Positions 1-7,586 of a stretch of 7,586 nt of DNA are shown here, piece after piece; positions within the stretch are counted from its first letter, which is position 1; each line of letters begins with the position of its first letter. Below the pieces are notes generated by a model. The model was not told the DNA's origin and searched no databases. It saw only the letters and a program-made list of their open reading frames with translations. Origin of the DNA: Candidatus Wallbacteria bacterium (GTDB lineage Bacteria > Muiribacteriota > UBA6191 > JACPRK01); assembly GCA_016199905.1 (NCBI GenBank), contig JACQFU010000438.1:1-7586 (forward strand), written 5' to 3'. The position numbers and the translations under genes were made by a program.

Positions 1-1112
<1,112 letters not shown>

Positions 1113-1143
1113 GATGGATCGGGAGTCGGAAGTGGAAGTGACG

Positions 1144-2568
1144 TCATTTGCCCCGCGCTCGCGAGACCGAGGCGAGGCGATCGATGGTTCGCTCTTTGCC
1201 CAGGACCTCGATGACCTGGAAGATGGGAGGGCTCACCTTGCGGCCCGTCAGCGCGACGCGCAACGGCTGCGCCGCTTCGCCCAGCTTGATTGCTTTCTGC
1301 TCGCACCAGCCGCGGAAGTCCTGCTCCAGAGCGGCCGCCGAGAAGTCCGCCCGGGCCGCAAGCCAGCTGGTCATCTCGTCCAGCAGGCGCGCCTTTTCCG
1401 GCGTCGAGACCGTCTCCAGCAGCCCGTCCTCGAAGACGACCTCGGCGCTCAGGTAGGGCCGCGCCTGATCGAGCAGCTCGGCCAGGGTCCGCGCGCGGGT
1501 CTTGAGGCTGGCCAGCGCCTTGCGGGCGTAGGGCGCGTCGGCCAGCAGCGCCGCCTCCGGTCTGCCCAGGTAGCGCGCATATCCGGCCGCTTCGCCCAGC
1601 AGCTCGTCGTCGCCCAGCGCCTTGAGGTGCTGCGCGTCGACCCAGAGCAGCTTCTCCGGGTTGAAGACCGCCGCCGACGGGTTCACCTCTCCCAGGTCGA
1701 AGTGCTCGCACATCTCGGCGACGGTGAAGATCTCCTGATCGCCGTGCGACCAACCCAGGCGCGCCAGGTAGTTGAGCAGCGCGGAGGCCAGCAATCCCTG
1801 GTCGCGGAACTGCTTCACCGAGGTGGCACCGTGGCGCTTGGAGAGCTTTGTCTTGTCGGCCCCCAGGATCATCGAAACGTGGGCGAAGGCCGGAAGCGGC
1901 TTGCCCATCGCCTGGTAGAGCAGGATCTGCTTGGGTGTGTTGGCCAGGTGGTCCTCGCCGCGGATCACGTGCGTGATTCCCATGTCGGTGTCGTCGACCA
2001 CGACCGTGAAGTTGTAGGTCGGCGTTCCCTCCGAGCGGACCAGTATCCAGTCGTCCACCTCGGCGGAGCCGACCGCGACGTCGCCGCGCACCAGGTCGTG
2101 GATCCGGATCGTCAGCCCGGGCGGCACCTTCAGGCGGATGACGAAGGGGCGGCCTGCGGGCTCGCCGGTGAGCTCCCGGCAAGTGGCCGGGTAGCGATAC
2201 CCACCGCCGGCGGCCTCGGCCCGAGCGCGGTCGGCGTCGATGGTCTCGGCCGAGCAGTAGCACCGGTAAGCGGCGCCGGCGGCGAGCAGCTCGGTGGCCA
2301 CGGCGCCGTAGCGCTCCATCCGCTCCGTCTGCCGCCGGACCGGCTCGTCGGAGCGCATCCCCATCCACTCCATCATCTCGAAGATCTCGCGCTCCGACTC
2401 CTTGGTGGAGCGGGCGCGGTCGGTGTCCTCGATCCGCACGATGAACTTGCCGCCGTGATGCCGTGCGAAGAGGAAGTTGAAGAGGGCCGTGCGGGCCCCT
2501 CCGAGATGGAGCGCGCCGGTGGGCGATGGTGCGAAACGCACGCGCACGCCGGGAAGCTTGGCTGACAT
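1144..2568 (-). CDS. gltX: Glutamyl-tRNA synthetase (GluRS)
   Basis: Cytoplasmic class I synthetase that charges tRNA-Glu with glutamate; its product also feeds tetrapyrrole synthesis in organisms using the C5 route. It is a complete 474-residue protein, the usual length. It opens with VRFAPSPTGALHLGGARTAL (HIGH-equivalent HLGG at 21-24), then IEDTDRARS (46-54), a zinc-type pattern C103-x-C105 ... Y126-x3-C130, NFTVVVDDTDMGITHVIRGE (186-205), the KMSKS loop KLSKRHGA (241-248), and LGWSHGDQEIF (271-281), the wording of E. coli-type GluRS. The C-terminal third is the helical anticodon-binding region. An in-frame ATG at 2586 would add six residues, but a GGAGG sits just downstream of it and 11 nt before the ATG at 2568, so 2568 is preferred. 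It is upstream of glnS on the same strand and divergent from the exported-protein gene. Confidence 0.97.
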   Translation of the reverse strand: MSAKLPGVRVRFAPSPTGALHLGGARTALFNFLFARHHGGKFIVRIEDTDRARSTKESEREIFEMMEWMGMRSDEPVRRQTERMERYGAVATELLAAGAAYRCYCSAETIDADRARAEAAGGGYRYPATCRELTGEPAGRPFVIRLKVPPGLTIRIHDLVRGDVAVGSAEVDDWILVRSEGTPTYNFTVVVDDTDMGITHVIRGEDHLANTPKQILLYQAMGKPLPAFAHVSMILGADKTKLSKRHGATSVKQFRDQGLLASALLNYLARLGWSHGDQEIFTVAEMCEHFDLGEVNPSAAVFNPEKLLWVDAQHLKALGDDELLGEAAGYARYLGRPEAALLADAPYARKALASLKTRARTLAELLDQARPYLSAEVVFEDGLLETVSTPEKARLLDEMTSWLAARADFSAAALEQDFRGWCEQKAIKLGEAAQPLRVALTGRKVSPPIFQVIEVLGKERTIDRLASVSRARGK

Positions 2569-2579
2569 GGAAAGAGCAA

Positions 2580-2584
2580 CCTCC
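2580..2584 (-). promoter_or_regulatory. Ribosome binding site deciding the gltX start
   Basis: GGAGG on the minus strand, 11 nt before the ATG at 2568. It overlaps the alternative upstream ATG at 2586, which has no purine-rich sequence in front of it. The spacing is a little long but supports the shorter GluRS of 474 residues. Confidence 0.55.
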
Positions 2585-2665
2585 ATTCTGAAGGTAGGAC
2601 GCCCAGGATAACACAGTGGAGCCCGGAAAACAGGGACAGGCAGCCGACACCTTTTCCCGCTCTAC

Positions 2666-2695
2666 TTGACATGACCAGGGCCCGGTCACTACATA
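2666..2695 (+). promoter_or_regulatory. Candidate promoter of the exported-protein gene
   Basis: A perfect -35 hexamer TTGACA (2666-2671) is followed after 18 bp by TACATA (2690-2695), a poor match (3 of 6) to the -10 consensus. If used, transcription would begin near 2702, only about 4 nt before the ATG at 2706. That would fit the lack of a Shine-Dalgarno sequence there and imply a nearly leaderless mRNA. The -35 box is convincing; the -10 box is not, so this is an inference. Confidence 0.4.
2672..2688. promoter_or_regulatory. 17-bp inverted repeat, candidate operator
   Basis: TGACCAGGGCCCGGTCA has 5-bp arms TGACC and GGTCA around a GGGCCC core, with one unpaired A. It lies exactly between the TTGACA box and the weak -10 box, where a bound dimeric repressor would block RNA polymerase. 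TGACC/GGTCA half-sites are common for TetR-like repressors, but no regulator gene is in the window, so the binder is unknown. The site is in the divergent region and could also affect gltX. Confidence 0.4.
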
Positions 2696-2705
2696 GACGG
2701 CAAGC

Positions 2706-5483
2706 ATGAGAGAGCAGCGCTGCGCAGGGGCGATCCTGGCCGTTTTTCTGCTGCTCGGCCTCCGAGTCCAGGCGGCGCCTCCGGCGGGCGGCGCGGGCAT
2801 CCGGTTGGAGAAGGCGGCGCCGGCCGCGGCCGCCACGACTGCTTCGGCCTTCACGCTGGTGGTCCCATACTTGACCCCCAGTCCCGCCATCGACGGAGAG
2901 CTGTCGGACCTCAAGATTCCCCCCGTGGTGGAGCTGGGCAAGTCGCGCCTGTTCCTGGGCTGGGACCCCGACGATCTCTATGTCGGAGTATTCGTATCCG
3001 ACGGGTCTCTCGTGTCCACTAGCCAGTCCGACACCACGTCCACCGACGCGGCGATCCTGACCGTCGGCAACGCGGAGCTGTTCCTGTCGTCCTCGCGCGG
3101 CAACCGGCCGATCTACAAACGGTTCAAGGCCGGCGAATTGGAGCGCAACCTCTACCATCGCCGGCATGGTCCGGAGGGGTCCGAGGTGGCCGTTCAGCGC
3201 GCCGAGGAGAAGAACGAGGTGGCCTACGAACTGAAGGTCCCCTGGCTGACGCTTTCCGGCGCGCTGCCGGCGGCCGAGGCCGGACTGCCCTTCCGTTTCC
3301 GGCTGCGCGATCGCATCTCGGATGTCGTCAAGGACAGCGAGTTCGTGCCGGCCGGAGCCGCAGGGCGGCCGCTAGTGCTGGTGTTGGGGCCGCCCGCGCT
3401 CGGAACGATCATGGCCCGGCTCGCCGCCGGCAAGGACGTCGTCCTGCCCGGCCAGGACCCCGAGGTCCACGTCAGCTTCCACCGGGCAGATGCGGGGCCT
3501 CTGTCCGCCGTGCAAGTGACGCTGGACGGGGCGCCGGTCTTCGCCGGCGACCTGACGCTGGAGGCGAACCGGACATTGTTCCGGTTGAAGGGGCTTTCGC
3601 TGCCCGCGGGCCTGCATCGGCTGGAGGTCGTGCTGGGCGGCAAACCGGCGGCCCACCTGTCGCTGGTCGCGCTCGACGTGCCAGCCGCCCAGGCGAAGTT
3701 GACCGCGCTGCGCAAGCGGCTCGAGGCCTGGCCGGCCAGGCGGTGGTCCGCGCCGGCGGGGCGCAGTCTGGCGCGAGCGCAGCGGCTGGCCGCGGACGTG
3801 GAGGCGAACCTGGGCGCACGCCTTCCGACGTCGATGCTGGCTGCCCGGGTGCTGGCCGATCTCGACGATCTGGAGAAGGCTGTCGCGCAACTGGAGGCGG
3901 GCCATCCTGCGTATGAGGGGAGGACCGGGCTGCTGCGGTGCGCGTATCGCTCGAAGCTGGACGGGTCGCTGCAACCTTATAGTCTGTATGTTCCCAAGGG
4001 CGGGGCCGCCGGCGCGCCCAAGCCGTTACTGGTCGTGCTGTCGGACCGGAACGAGGACGAGAGCGCCTGTTTCGAGCAGACGGACCTGGCGGCCGTGGCC
4101 GAGAAGCGCGGGACCATCGTGCTGGCGCCCCACGGGCGCGGTCTGGAGGCGATTTACCGAGGACCGGCCGCGCTCGATGTCGAGGAGGCGATCGCCGATG
4201 TGCGGGAACTGAACGCCGTCGACGCGAGCCGTATCGGCATCGCGGGCGTCGAGGCGGGCGGCACTGCCGCGCTGGAGCTGGCCCTGCAACGGCCCGATCT
4301 GTTCCGCGGCGTGGGCGCTGTGAACGCCGAGCCCGACCAGGTCGCGGCCTGGACCCACGAGTGGCGCAAGGAGCCGGTGCAGTGGCTGGCGGGCGTGCTC
4401 GATTCCAGGAGCGCGCTGGCGCACACGCGAAACGCCACGCGGATGGCCCTTTACCTCGCCTACCAGTCCGGCAACGCCCAGTTGAAGGAGCAGGCGACGA
4501 AGCTGGCCAGATCGCTCAAGGACGAGAAGGCGCGCTACCAGATAACGGAGCTGGCGGCTGGCGCCGGAGCCCTGGCGTCTTTCTGGGAGCCGATGATGGC
4601 ATTCCTCGATGCGGCCCCGCCCGTGGACACCGGCGGCAAGCTCACGTTCCTGACCACGCGGCTGAGTCGAAACTCAGCCTGGTGGACGCGGATCGATGCC
4701 GTGCGTGCCGTCGGCTTCCCCGCGTCGATCCAGGCCGAACGATCTTCCGAGGGGCTTTTCAAAGTCGAGGTGGAGAACACCACGGCGCTCAGTCTCTCGG
4801 TGGAGGGCACGTCTTCGAAGACAGGCAGCAACGTCGAGGTGGGTATCGATGCCGGACAGGTCCAGGCGCCGGTCGGGCCCGACGGTTGGGTCCGACTTCA
4901 CCAGGAGGGCTCGAAGTGGGCGGCGGGCCCGATGGTGCCGGCGACGTCGCCCCGAAAGTCTCCGGCTGTCGAAGGTCCCATCGAACAAGCTTTCGTTTCT
5001 CCGTTCCTCTTCGTCTACGGCGACACCGGGCCCGACGCGGCCCAATGTGAGAGCGCGGCGCGCGAGAGCGCCCGGATCTGGGAGCAGCGCTTCAACGGGC
5101 AGGCGGAGGCGCGGGCGGAGTCGAAGGTCACGACCGGCGACGAATCCGCGCGGAACCTGATCCTCTTTGCGACGCCGGCCTCGAGCAAGCGGCTGCCGGA
5201 ACTGCTCTCCAGCGTGGCCGTGCGCGTCACCACAGCGGGCGTGCAGGTCGGCAAGAGCCGCTTCGAGGGCAAGGTCATCGGCATCCAGGTGGTGGCGCCC
5301 AACCCGCGCCGGCCCGATCGCTACGCGGTCGCAGTCACGGGAAACACGCCGGCGGCGCTGAAACTGCTGGTCGGCCACGACTGGCGCAAGCCCGACTACA
5401 TCGTGGTGGACCCCAACTACCGGGAGGATTCCCCTTCGAGCGTGATGGGCGCCGGGTCTTTCGATATGACCTGGCAGCCGTGA
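2706..5483 (+). CDS. Exported CBM9-like / esterase-fold multidomain protein, probably catalytically dead
   Basis: A 925-residue protein. Residues 1-23 form a signal peptide: basic start, hydrophobic stretch 9-19, cleavage likely after VQA (A23). Residues about 59-228 look like a CBM9-type beta-sandwich (IDGELSD at 62-68, FLGWDPDDLYVGVFVSD at 83-99, AELFLS at 123-128). Residues 229-325 look Ig-like (AGLHRLEVVLGG), and 330-400 are a helical linker. Residues 407-636 are an alpha/beta-hydrolase of the PHB-depolymerase/prolyl-oligopeptidase esterase type: PYSLYVPKG, IVLAPHGRG, DVEEAIADVRELNAVDASRI. The nucleophile elbow reads GVEAG (E516 where Ser is expected), and the usual GxGH histidine site reads GAGA (A622). 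Residues 650-700 (AWWTRIDAVRA) and 755-925 (GPIEQAFVSPFLFVYG, NLILFATP, PNPRRPDRYAVAVTGNTP) match the C-terminal parts of large exported bacterial esterases. It probably acts in the periplasm or outside the cell, perhaps binding polysaccharide; the substrate is unknown. No membrane anchor or sorting tail is visible. No Shine-Dalgarno sequence precedes the ATG. It converges on nuoH 13 bp downstream. Confidence 0.9.
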   Translation: MREQRCAGAILAVFLLLGLRVQAAPPAGGAGIRLEKAAPAAAATTASAFTLVVPYLTPSPAIDGELSDLKIPPVVELGKSRLFLGWDPDDLYVGVFVSDGSLVSTSQSDTTSTDAAILTVGNAELFLSSSRGNRPIYKRFKAGELERNLYHRRHGPEGSEVAVQRAEEKNEVAYELKVPWLTLSGALPAAEAGLPFRFRLRDRISDVVKDSEFVPAGAAGRPLVLVLGPPALGTIMARLAAGKDVVLPGQDPEVHVSFHRADAGPLSAVQVTLDGAPVFAGDLTLEANRTLFRLKGLSLPAGLHRLEVVLGGKPAAHLSLVALDVPAAQAKLTALRKRLEAWPARRWSAPAGRSLARAQRLAADVEANLGARLPTSMLAARVLADLDDLEKAVAQLEAGHPAYEGRTGLLRCAYRSKLDGSLQPYSLYVPKGGAAGAPKPLLVVLSDRNEDESACFEQTDLAAVAEKRGTIVLAPHGRGLEAIYRGPAALDVEEAIADVRELNAVDASRIGIAGVEAGGTAALELALQRPDLFRGVGAVNAEPDQVAAWTHEWRKEPVQWLAGVLDSRSALAHTRNATRMALYLAYQSGNAQLKEQATKLARSLKDEKARYQITELAAGAGALASFWEPMMAFLDAAPPVDTGGKLTFLTTRLSRNSAWWTRIDAVRAVGFPASIQAERSSEGLFKVEVENTTALSLSVEGTSSKTGSNVEVGIDAGQVQAPVGPDGWVRLHQEGSKWAAGPMVPATSPRKSPAVEGPIEQAFVSPFLFVYGDTGPDAAQCESAARESARIWEQRFNGQAEARAESKVTTGDESARNLILFATPASSKRLPELLSSVAVRVTTAGVQVGKSRFEGKVIGIQVVAPNPRRPDRYAVAVTGNTPAALKLLVGHDWRKPDYIVVDPNYREDSPSSVMGAGSFDMTWQP

Positions 5484-5496
5484 ACGGCGGGCTGTC

Positions 5497-6729
5497 TCAA
5501 CCCCCGGAGGGGAAGGTCCACATCCACCAGAGGGCGGTGCCCAGGAGGTTGATGAACGCCAGCGGCGTCAGGACCTTCCAGCACATGTGCATCATCTGGT
5601 CGATGCGCAGCCGCGGCAGGGTCCACCGAAGCCACAGCATCACGAGCAGAAGCAACGAGGTCTTCGCCAGGAACCAGAAGAGGTGGGGGAAGCGCCTCCA
5701 CAAGAGCAGGCCCACCAGCGTGAGGACGAAGAAGAAGAAGATCGCCTCGCTGGTCTGCTTGCGCTCGATGAAGGTCTGGAAACGCCAGATGAGGAAGAGG
5801 ATGACCGCGAGCCAGGCGAGAAGCCGCGGGATGCCCCAGAGCCCCAGGCCTCGAAAACCGGGAGGCAGGTAGCCTCCCAGGAACAGCGTCGCCGCCACGC
5901 CGCAGGAGAGGAACATCGCGGAGTACTCGGCGATGAAGAAGAGGCTGAAGTTGATGCCGCTGTACTCCGTGTGGTAGCCGCCCACCAGTTCGGACTCGGC
6001 CTCGGCCACGTCGAAGGGAACGCGGTTGGTCTCGGCCAAGCTCGAGATGAAGAAGACGAGGAAGGCCATCGGCATGAAGGGCCAGATGCGGAAGACATTC
6101 CAGCCCAGGATGCCGCCGCTTTGGCTGGCGACGATGTCCTGCAGGGCGAGGCTGCCGGAAACCATCAGCACGGGCAGGATCGAGAGCCCCAGCGGGACGC
6201 CGTAGCTAACGACGAGGGCCGCAGAGCGCATCGCCCCGTAGAGCGGCCATTTGGAGTTGGAGGCCCAGCCGGCCATGATGACGCCGACGACGCCCAGGCT
6301 CGAAATGGCGGTGATGTAGAGGATCCCGACGTTCAGTTCGGCCAGTTGGACCCGCGAGCTGAAGGGGAGCACGGCGAAGGCCGTGAAGGCGGCGAGGAAG
6401 ACCAGCGGCGGCGCCAGCACGAAGAGCGGCTTGTCCGCCTTCGTGGGGATGATGTCTTCCTTCATCATCAACTTCACCCCGTCGGCGAGCGACTGCAGCC
6501 AGCCGTGCCAGCCGACTCGCATCGGGCCGAGGCGGTCCTGGATATGGCCCGCGACCTTGCGCTCGGCCCAGACGGCGACCATCCCGTACACCAGCACGAA
6601 GGTGAGCAGCAGGACCCCGGCAACCAGCATCAGGAGGAACCCCAGCAGGTCGTGGGACATCACTTGCGAGGACGGGACATGAATCCAGACGTGCTGCAGG
6701 AGGTGCCGGACTCCGAAGGACTGGTTCAT
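5497..6729 (-). CDS. nuoH: NADH-quinone oxidoreductase subunit H, with internal extension
   Basis: Membrane subunit of respiratory complex I that forms much of the quinone-entry chamber where the peripheral arm meets the proton-pumping arm. Diagnostic blocks are WAERKVAGHIQDRLGPMRVG (54-73), LADGVKLMMKED (81-92), LAETNRVPFDVAEAESELVG (231-250), GYHTEYSG (251-258), FFIAEYSAM (264-272), and the C-terminal LRWTLPRLRIDQMMHMCWK (367-385). The usual length is about 325-365 residues; this protein has 410. A short N-terminal extension and about 57 extra residues at 291-347, containing two hydrophobic stretches (300-320 and 328-344), account for the difference. The start at 6729 is supported by AAGGAG seven nt upstream. 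It lies 39 bp after nuoD on the same strand, and no nuoI follows. Confidence 0.97.
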   Translation of the reverse strand: MNQSFGVRHLLQHVWIHVPSSQVMSHDLLGFLLMLVAGVLLLTFVLVYGMVAVWAERKVAGHIQDRLGPMRVGWHGWLQSLADGVKLMMKEDIIPTKADKPLFVLAPPLVFLAAFTAFAVLPFSSRVQLAELNVGILYITAISSLGVVGVIMAGWASNSKWPLYGAMRSAALVVSYGVPLGLSILPVLMVSGSLALQDIVASQSGGILGWNVFRIWPFMPMAFLVFFISSLAETNRVPFDVAEAESELVGGYHTEYSGINFSLFFIAEYSAMFLSCGVAATLFLGGYLPPGFRGLGLWGIPRLLAWLAVILFLIWRFQTFIERKQTSEAIFFFFVLTLVGLLLWRRFPHLFWFLAKTSLLLLVMLWLRWTLPRLRIDQMMHMCWKVLTPLAFINLLGTALWWMWTFPSGG

Positions 6730-6736
6730 CTACTGA

Positions 6737-6742
6737 CTCCTT
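6737..6742 (-). promoter_or_regulatory. Strong ribosome binding site of nuoH
   Basis: AAGGAG on the minus strand with a 7-nt spacer to the ATG at 6729. It fixes the longer NuoH start over the in-frame Met at residue 24 (MSHDLLG), which would sit nearer the usual family N-terminus. Confidence 0.75.
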
Positions 6743-6768
6743 GAGGGGGGCCTTTGCGAGGAGAAGGC

Positions 6769-7586
6769 TCAGCGGTCGATCTCGCCCATGACGATGTCGA
6801 GGCTTCCGAGGGTGGCGACCAGGTCGGCGATCATCATCCCGTCGGCGATGGCCGGCAGGACGCAGAGGTTGGAGAGGCTGGGCGACCGGGCCTTCACGCG
6901 GTAGGGTCGATCGGTGCCGTCGCTGATGAGGTAGAAACCCAGCTCGCCCTTGGAACTCTCCGAGCGGACGTAGCACTCGCCCTTGGGCGGCTTGAACGCC
7001 TTGGGGACCTTCGCGCGCATGTCGCCCTTCTCGGGTATCGACTTGAGGGCCTGCTTGATGATGTCGCACGACTGTTCCATCTCGCGGATCCGGACCATGT
7101 ATCGGTCCCAGCAGTCGCCGACGGAGCCCTTCTCGCCCTGGCCGATGGGGATGTGGAACCGGAAGCGCGGATAGAGGCTGTACGGTTCGTCGACGCGGGT
7201 GTCCCGCCTGACGCCGCTGCCGCGCAGCACCGGGCCGGTGCAGCCGTAGTCGACGGCCATGTCGGCGGGGATGATTCCGATGTTGGCCGTGCGTTTGATG
7301 AAGATGTAGTTGTAGCTGAGCAGCTCGTTGAACTCGTCGATGCGCTTGCGGAAGAAGTCGATGAACTCGTGGCAGCGCGCGACCCAGCCTTCCGGCAAAT
7401 CGGCGGCGACTCCTCCGATGCGGAAGTAGCTGTAGGTCAGGCGCGCGCCGCAGACCATCTCGAAGAGGTCGAGGATCTTCTCTCGCTCGTCCAGCGCGTA
7501 AAAGAAGGGGGTGAAGGCGCCCAGGTCGAGGCCGTAGGTGCCGAAGGCGATGAGGTGGCTTGCGATGCGATTGAGCTCGCCGACCA
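6769..7586 (-). CDS. nuoD: NADH-quinone oxidoreductase subunit D (49-kDa type), 5' end cut by window edge
   Basis: Peripheral-arm subunit of complex I, related to the large subunit of NiFe hydrogenases, which forms the quinone-reduction site together with NuoB. The C-terminal 271 residues are visible. The frame runs open to the window edge: it begins VGELNRIASHLIAFGTYGLD, continues through YSYFRIGGVAADLPEGW, the block RTANIGIIPADMAVDYG then CTGPVLRGSGVRRDTR, PKGECYVRSESSKGELGFY, and ends with the family-typical SLDIVMGEIDR. The first third, including the quinone-site His/Tyr loop, is off the window. The part seen has no fusion to NuoC, but the N-terminus would have to be checked for one. nuoH follows after 39 bp with no nuoE, nuoF or nuoG between them. 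Confidence 0.97.
   Translation of the reverse strand, partial: VGELNRIASHLIAFGTYGLDLGAFTPFFYALDEREKILDLFEMVCGARLTYSYFRIGGVAADLPEGWVARCHEFIDFFRKRIDEFNELLSYNYIFIKRTANIGIIPADMAVDYGCTGPVLRGSGVRRDTRVDEPYSLYPRFRFHIPIGQGEKGSVGDCWDRYMVRIREMEQSCDIIKQALKSIPEKGDMRAKVPKAFKPPKGECYVRSESSKGELGFYLISDGTDRPYRVKARSPSLSNLCVLPAIADGMMIADLVATLGSLDIVMGEIDR

Noticed and set aside
2569..2705. T-box or other riboswitch upstream of gltX
   Set aside because: The divergent region is only 137 bp and shows no T-box consensus or terminator/antiterminator pair. A weak TATCCT on the minus strand lacked a matching -35 box, so no gltX promoter is called.
4251..4253. E516 codon as a sequencing error hiding a catalytic Ser
   Set aside because: GAG to a Ser codon needs at least two base changes (for example TCG or AGC), and the His and Asp sites are also changed, so a single error cannot explain it.
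5501..5512. CCCC-CGGA-GGGG hairpin near the convergent gene ends as a terminator
   Set aside because: The stem is only 4 bp, there is no T-run on either side, and it lies inside the last codons of nuoH. The 13-bp gap 5484-5496 holds no terminator either.
5587..6744. Plus-strand open frame of 385 codons opposite nuoH
   Set aside because: Composition (His, Asp, Glu, Gln, Arg) is the mirror image of hydrophobic membrane-protein codons; nuoH is unambiguous on the other strand.

Overview
The window is GC-rich, densely coded bacterial DNA with five genes and very little spacer. Four are core genes and one is an exported multidomain protein. From the left edge: glnS (minus strand, C-terminal part cut by the edge), gltX (minus), a short divergent intergenic region, a 925-residue exported protein (plus), then nuoH (minus) and the C-terminal two thirds of nuoD (minus, cut by the right edge). 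No RNA gene, mobile element, CRISPR array or long repeat was seen.

Left block (1-2568): GluRS and GlnRS lie in tandem on one strand, 31 bp apart, as a likely two-gene unit. Having a dedicated GlnRS means the host can charge tRNA-Gln directly instead of depending on the GatCAB transamidation route. The GluRS has the E. coli-like LGWSHGDQEIF block.

Middle (2569-5483): a 137-bp divergent region holds a TTGACA box followed by a clean 17-bp inverted repeat. It leads into a signal-peptide protein with a CBM9-like N-terminal domain, an Ig-like segment, an alpha/beta-hydrolase (PHB-depolymerase/prolyl-oligopeptidase-like esterase) domain and a C-terminal region shared with large exported esterases. 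The hydrolase fold is recognisable, but the nucleophile motif GxSxG reads GVEAG and the His and Asp sites also look lost, so it appears to be a pseudoenzyme. This is the most interesting object in the window.

Right block (5497-7586): nuoD is followed directly by nuoH on the same strand, with no nuoE, nuoF or nuoG between them. This is the order of the 11-subunit type of complex I lacking the NADH-input module. Unusually, nuoI does not follow nuoH; the cluster ends there against the convergent exported-protein gene. NuoH is long (410 residues) and has about 57 extra residues, probably two extra membrane helices, before the usual last helix.

Organism: high GC, a bacterial GlnRS, EFG-less nuo order and a large exported CBM9/esterase-like protein suggest a Gram-negative-type lineage such as Planctomycetota, Acidobacteriota, Myxococcota or a related uncultivated phylum. 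The sequence alone does not allow me to choose among them.
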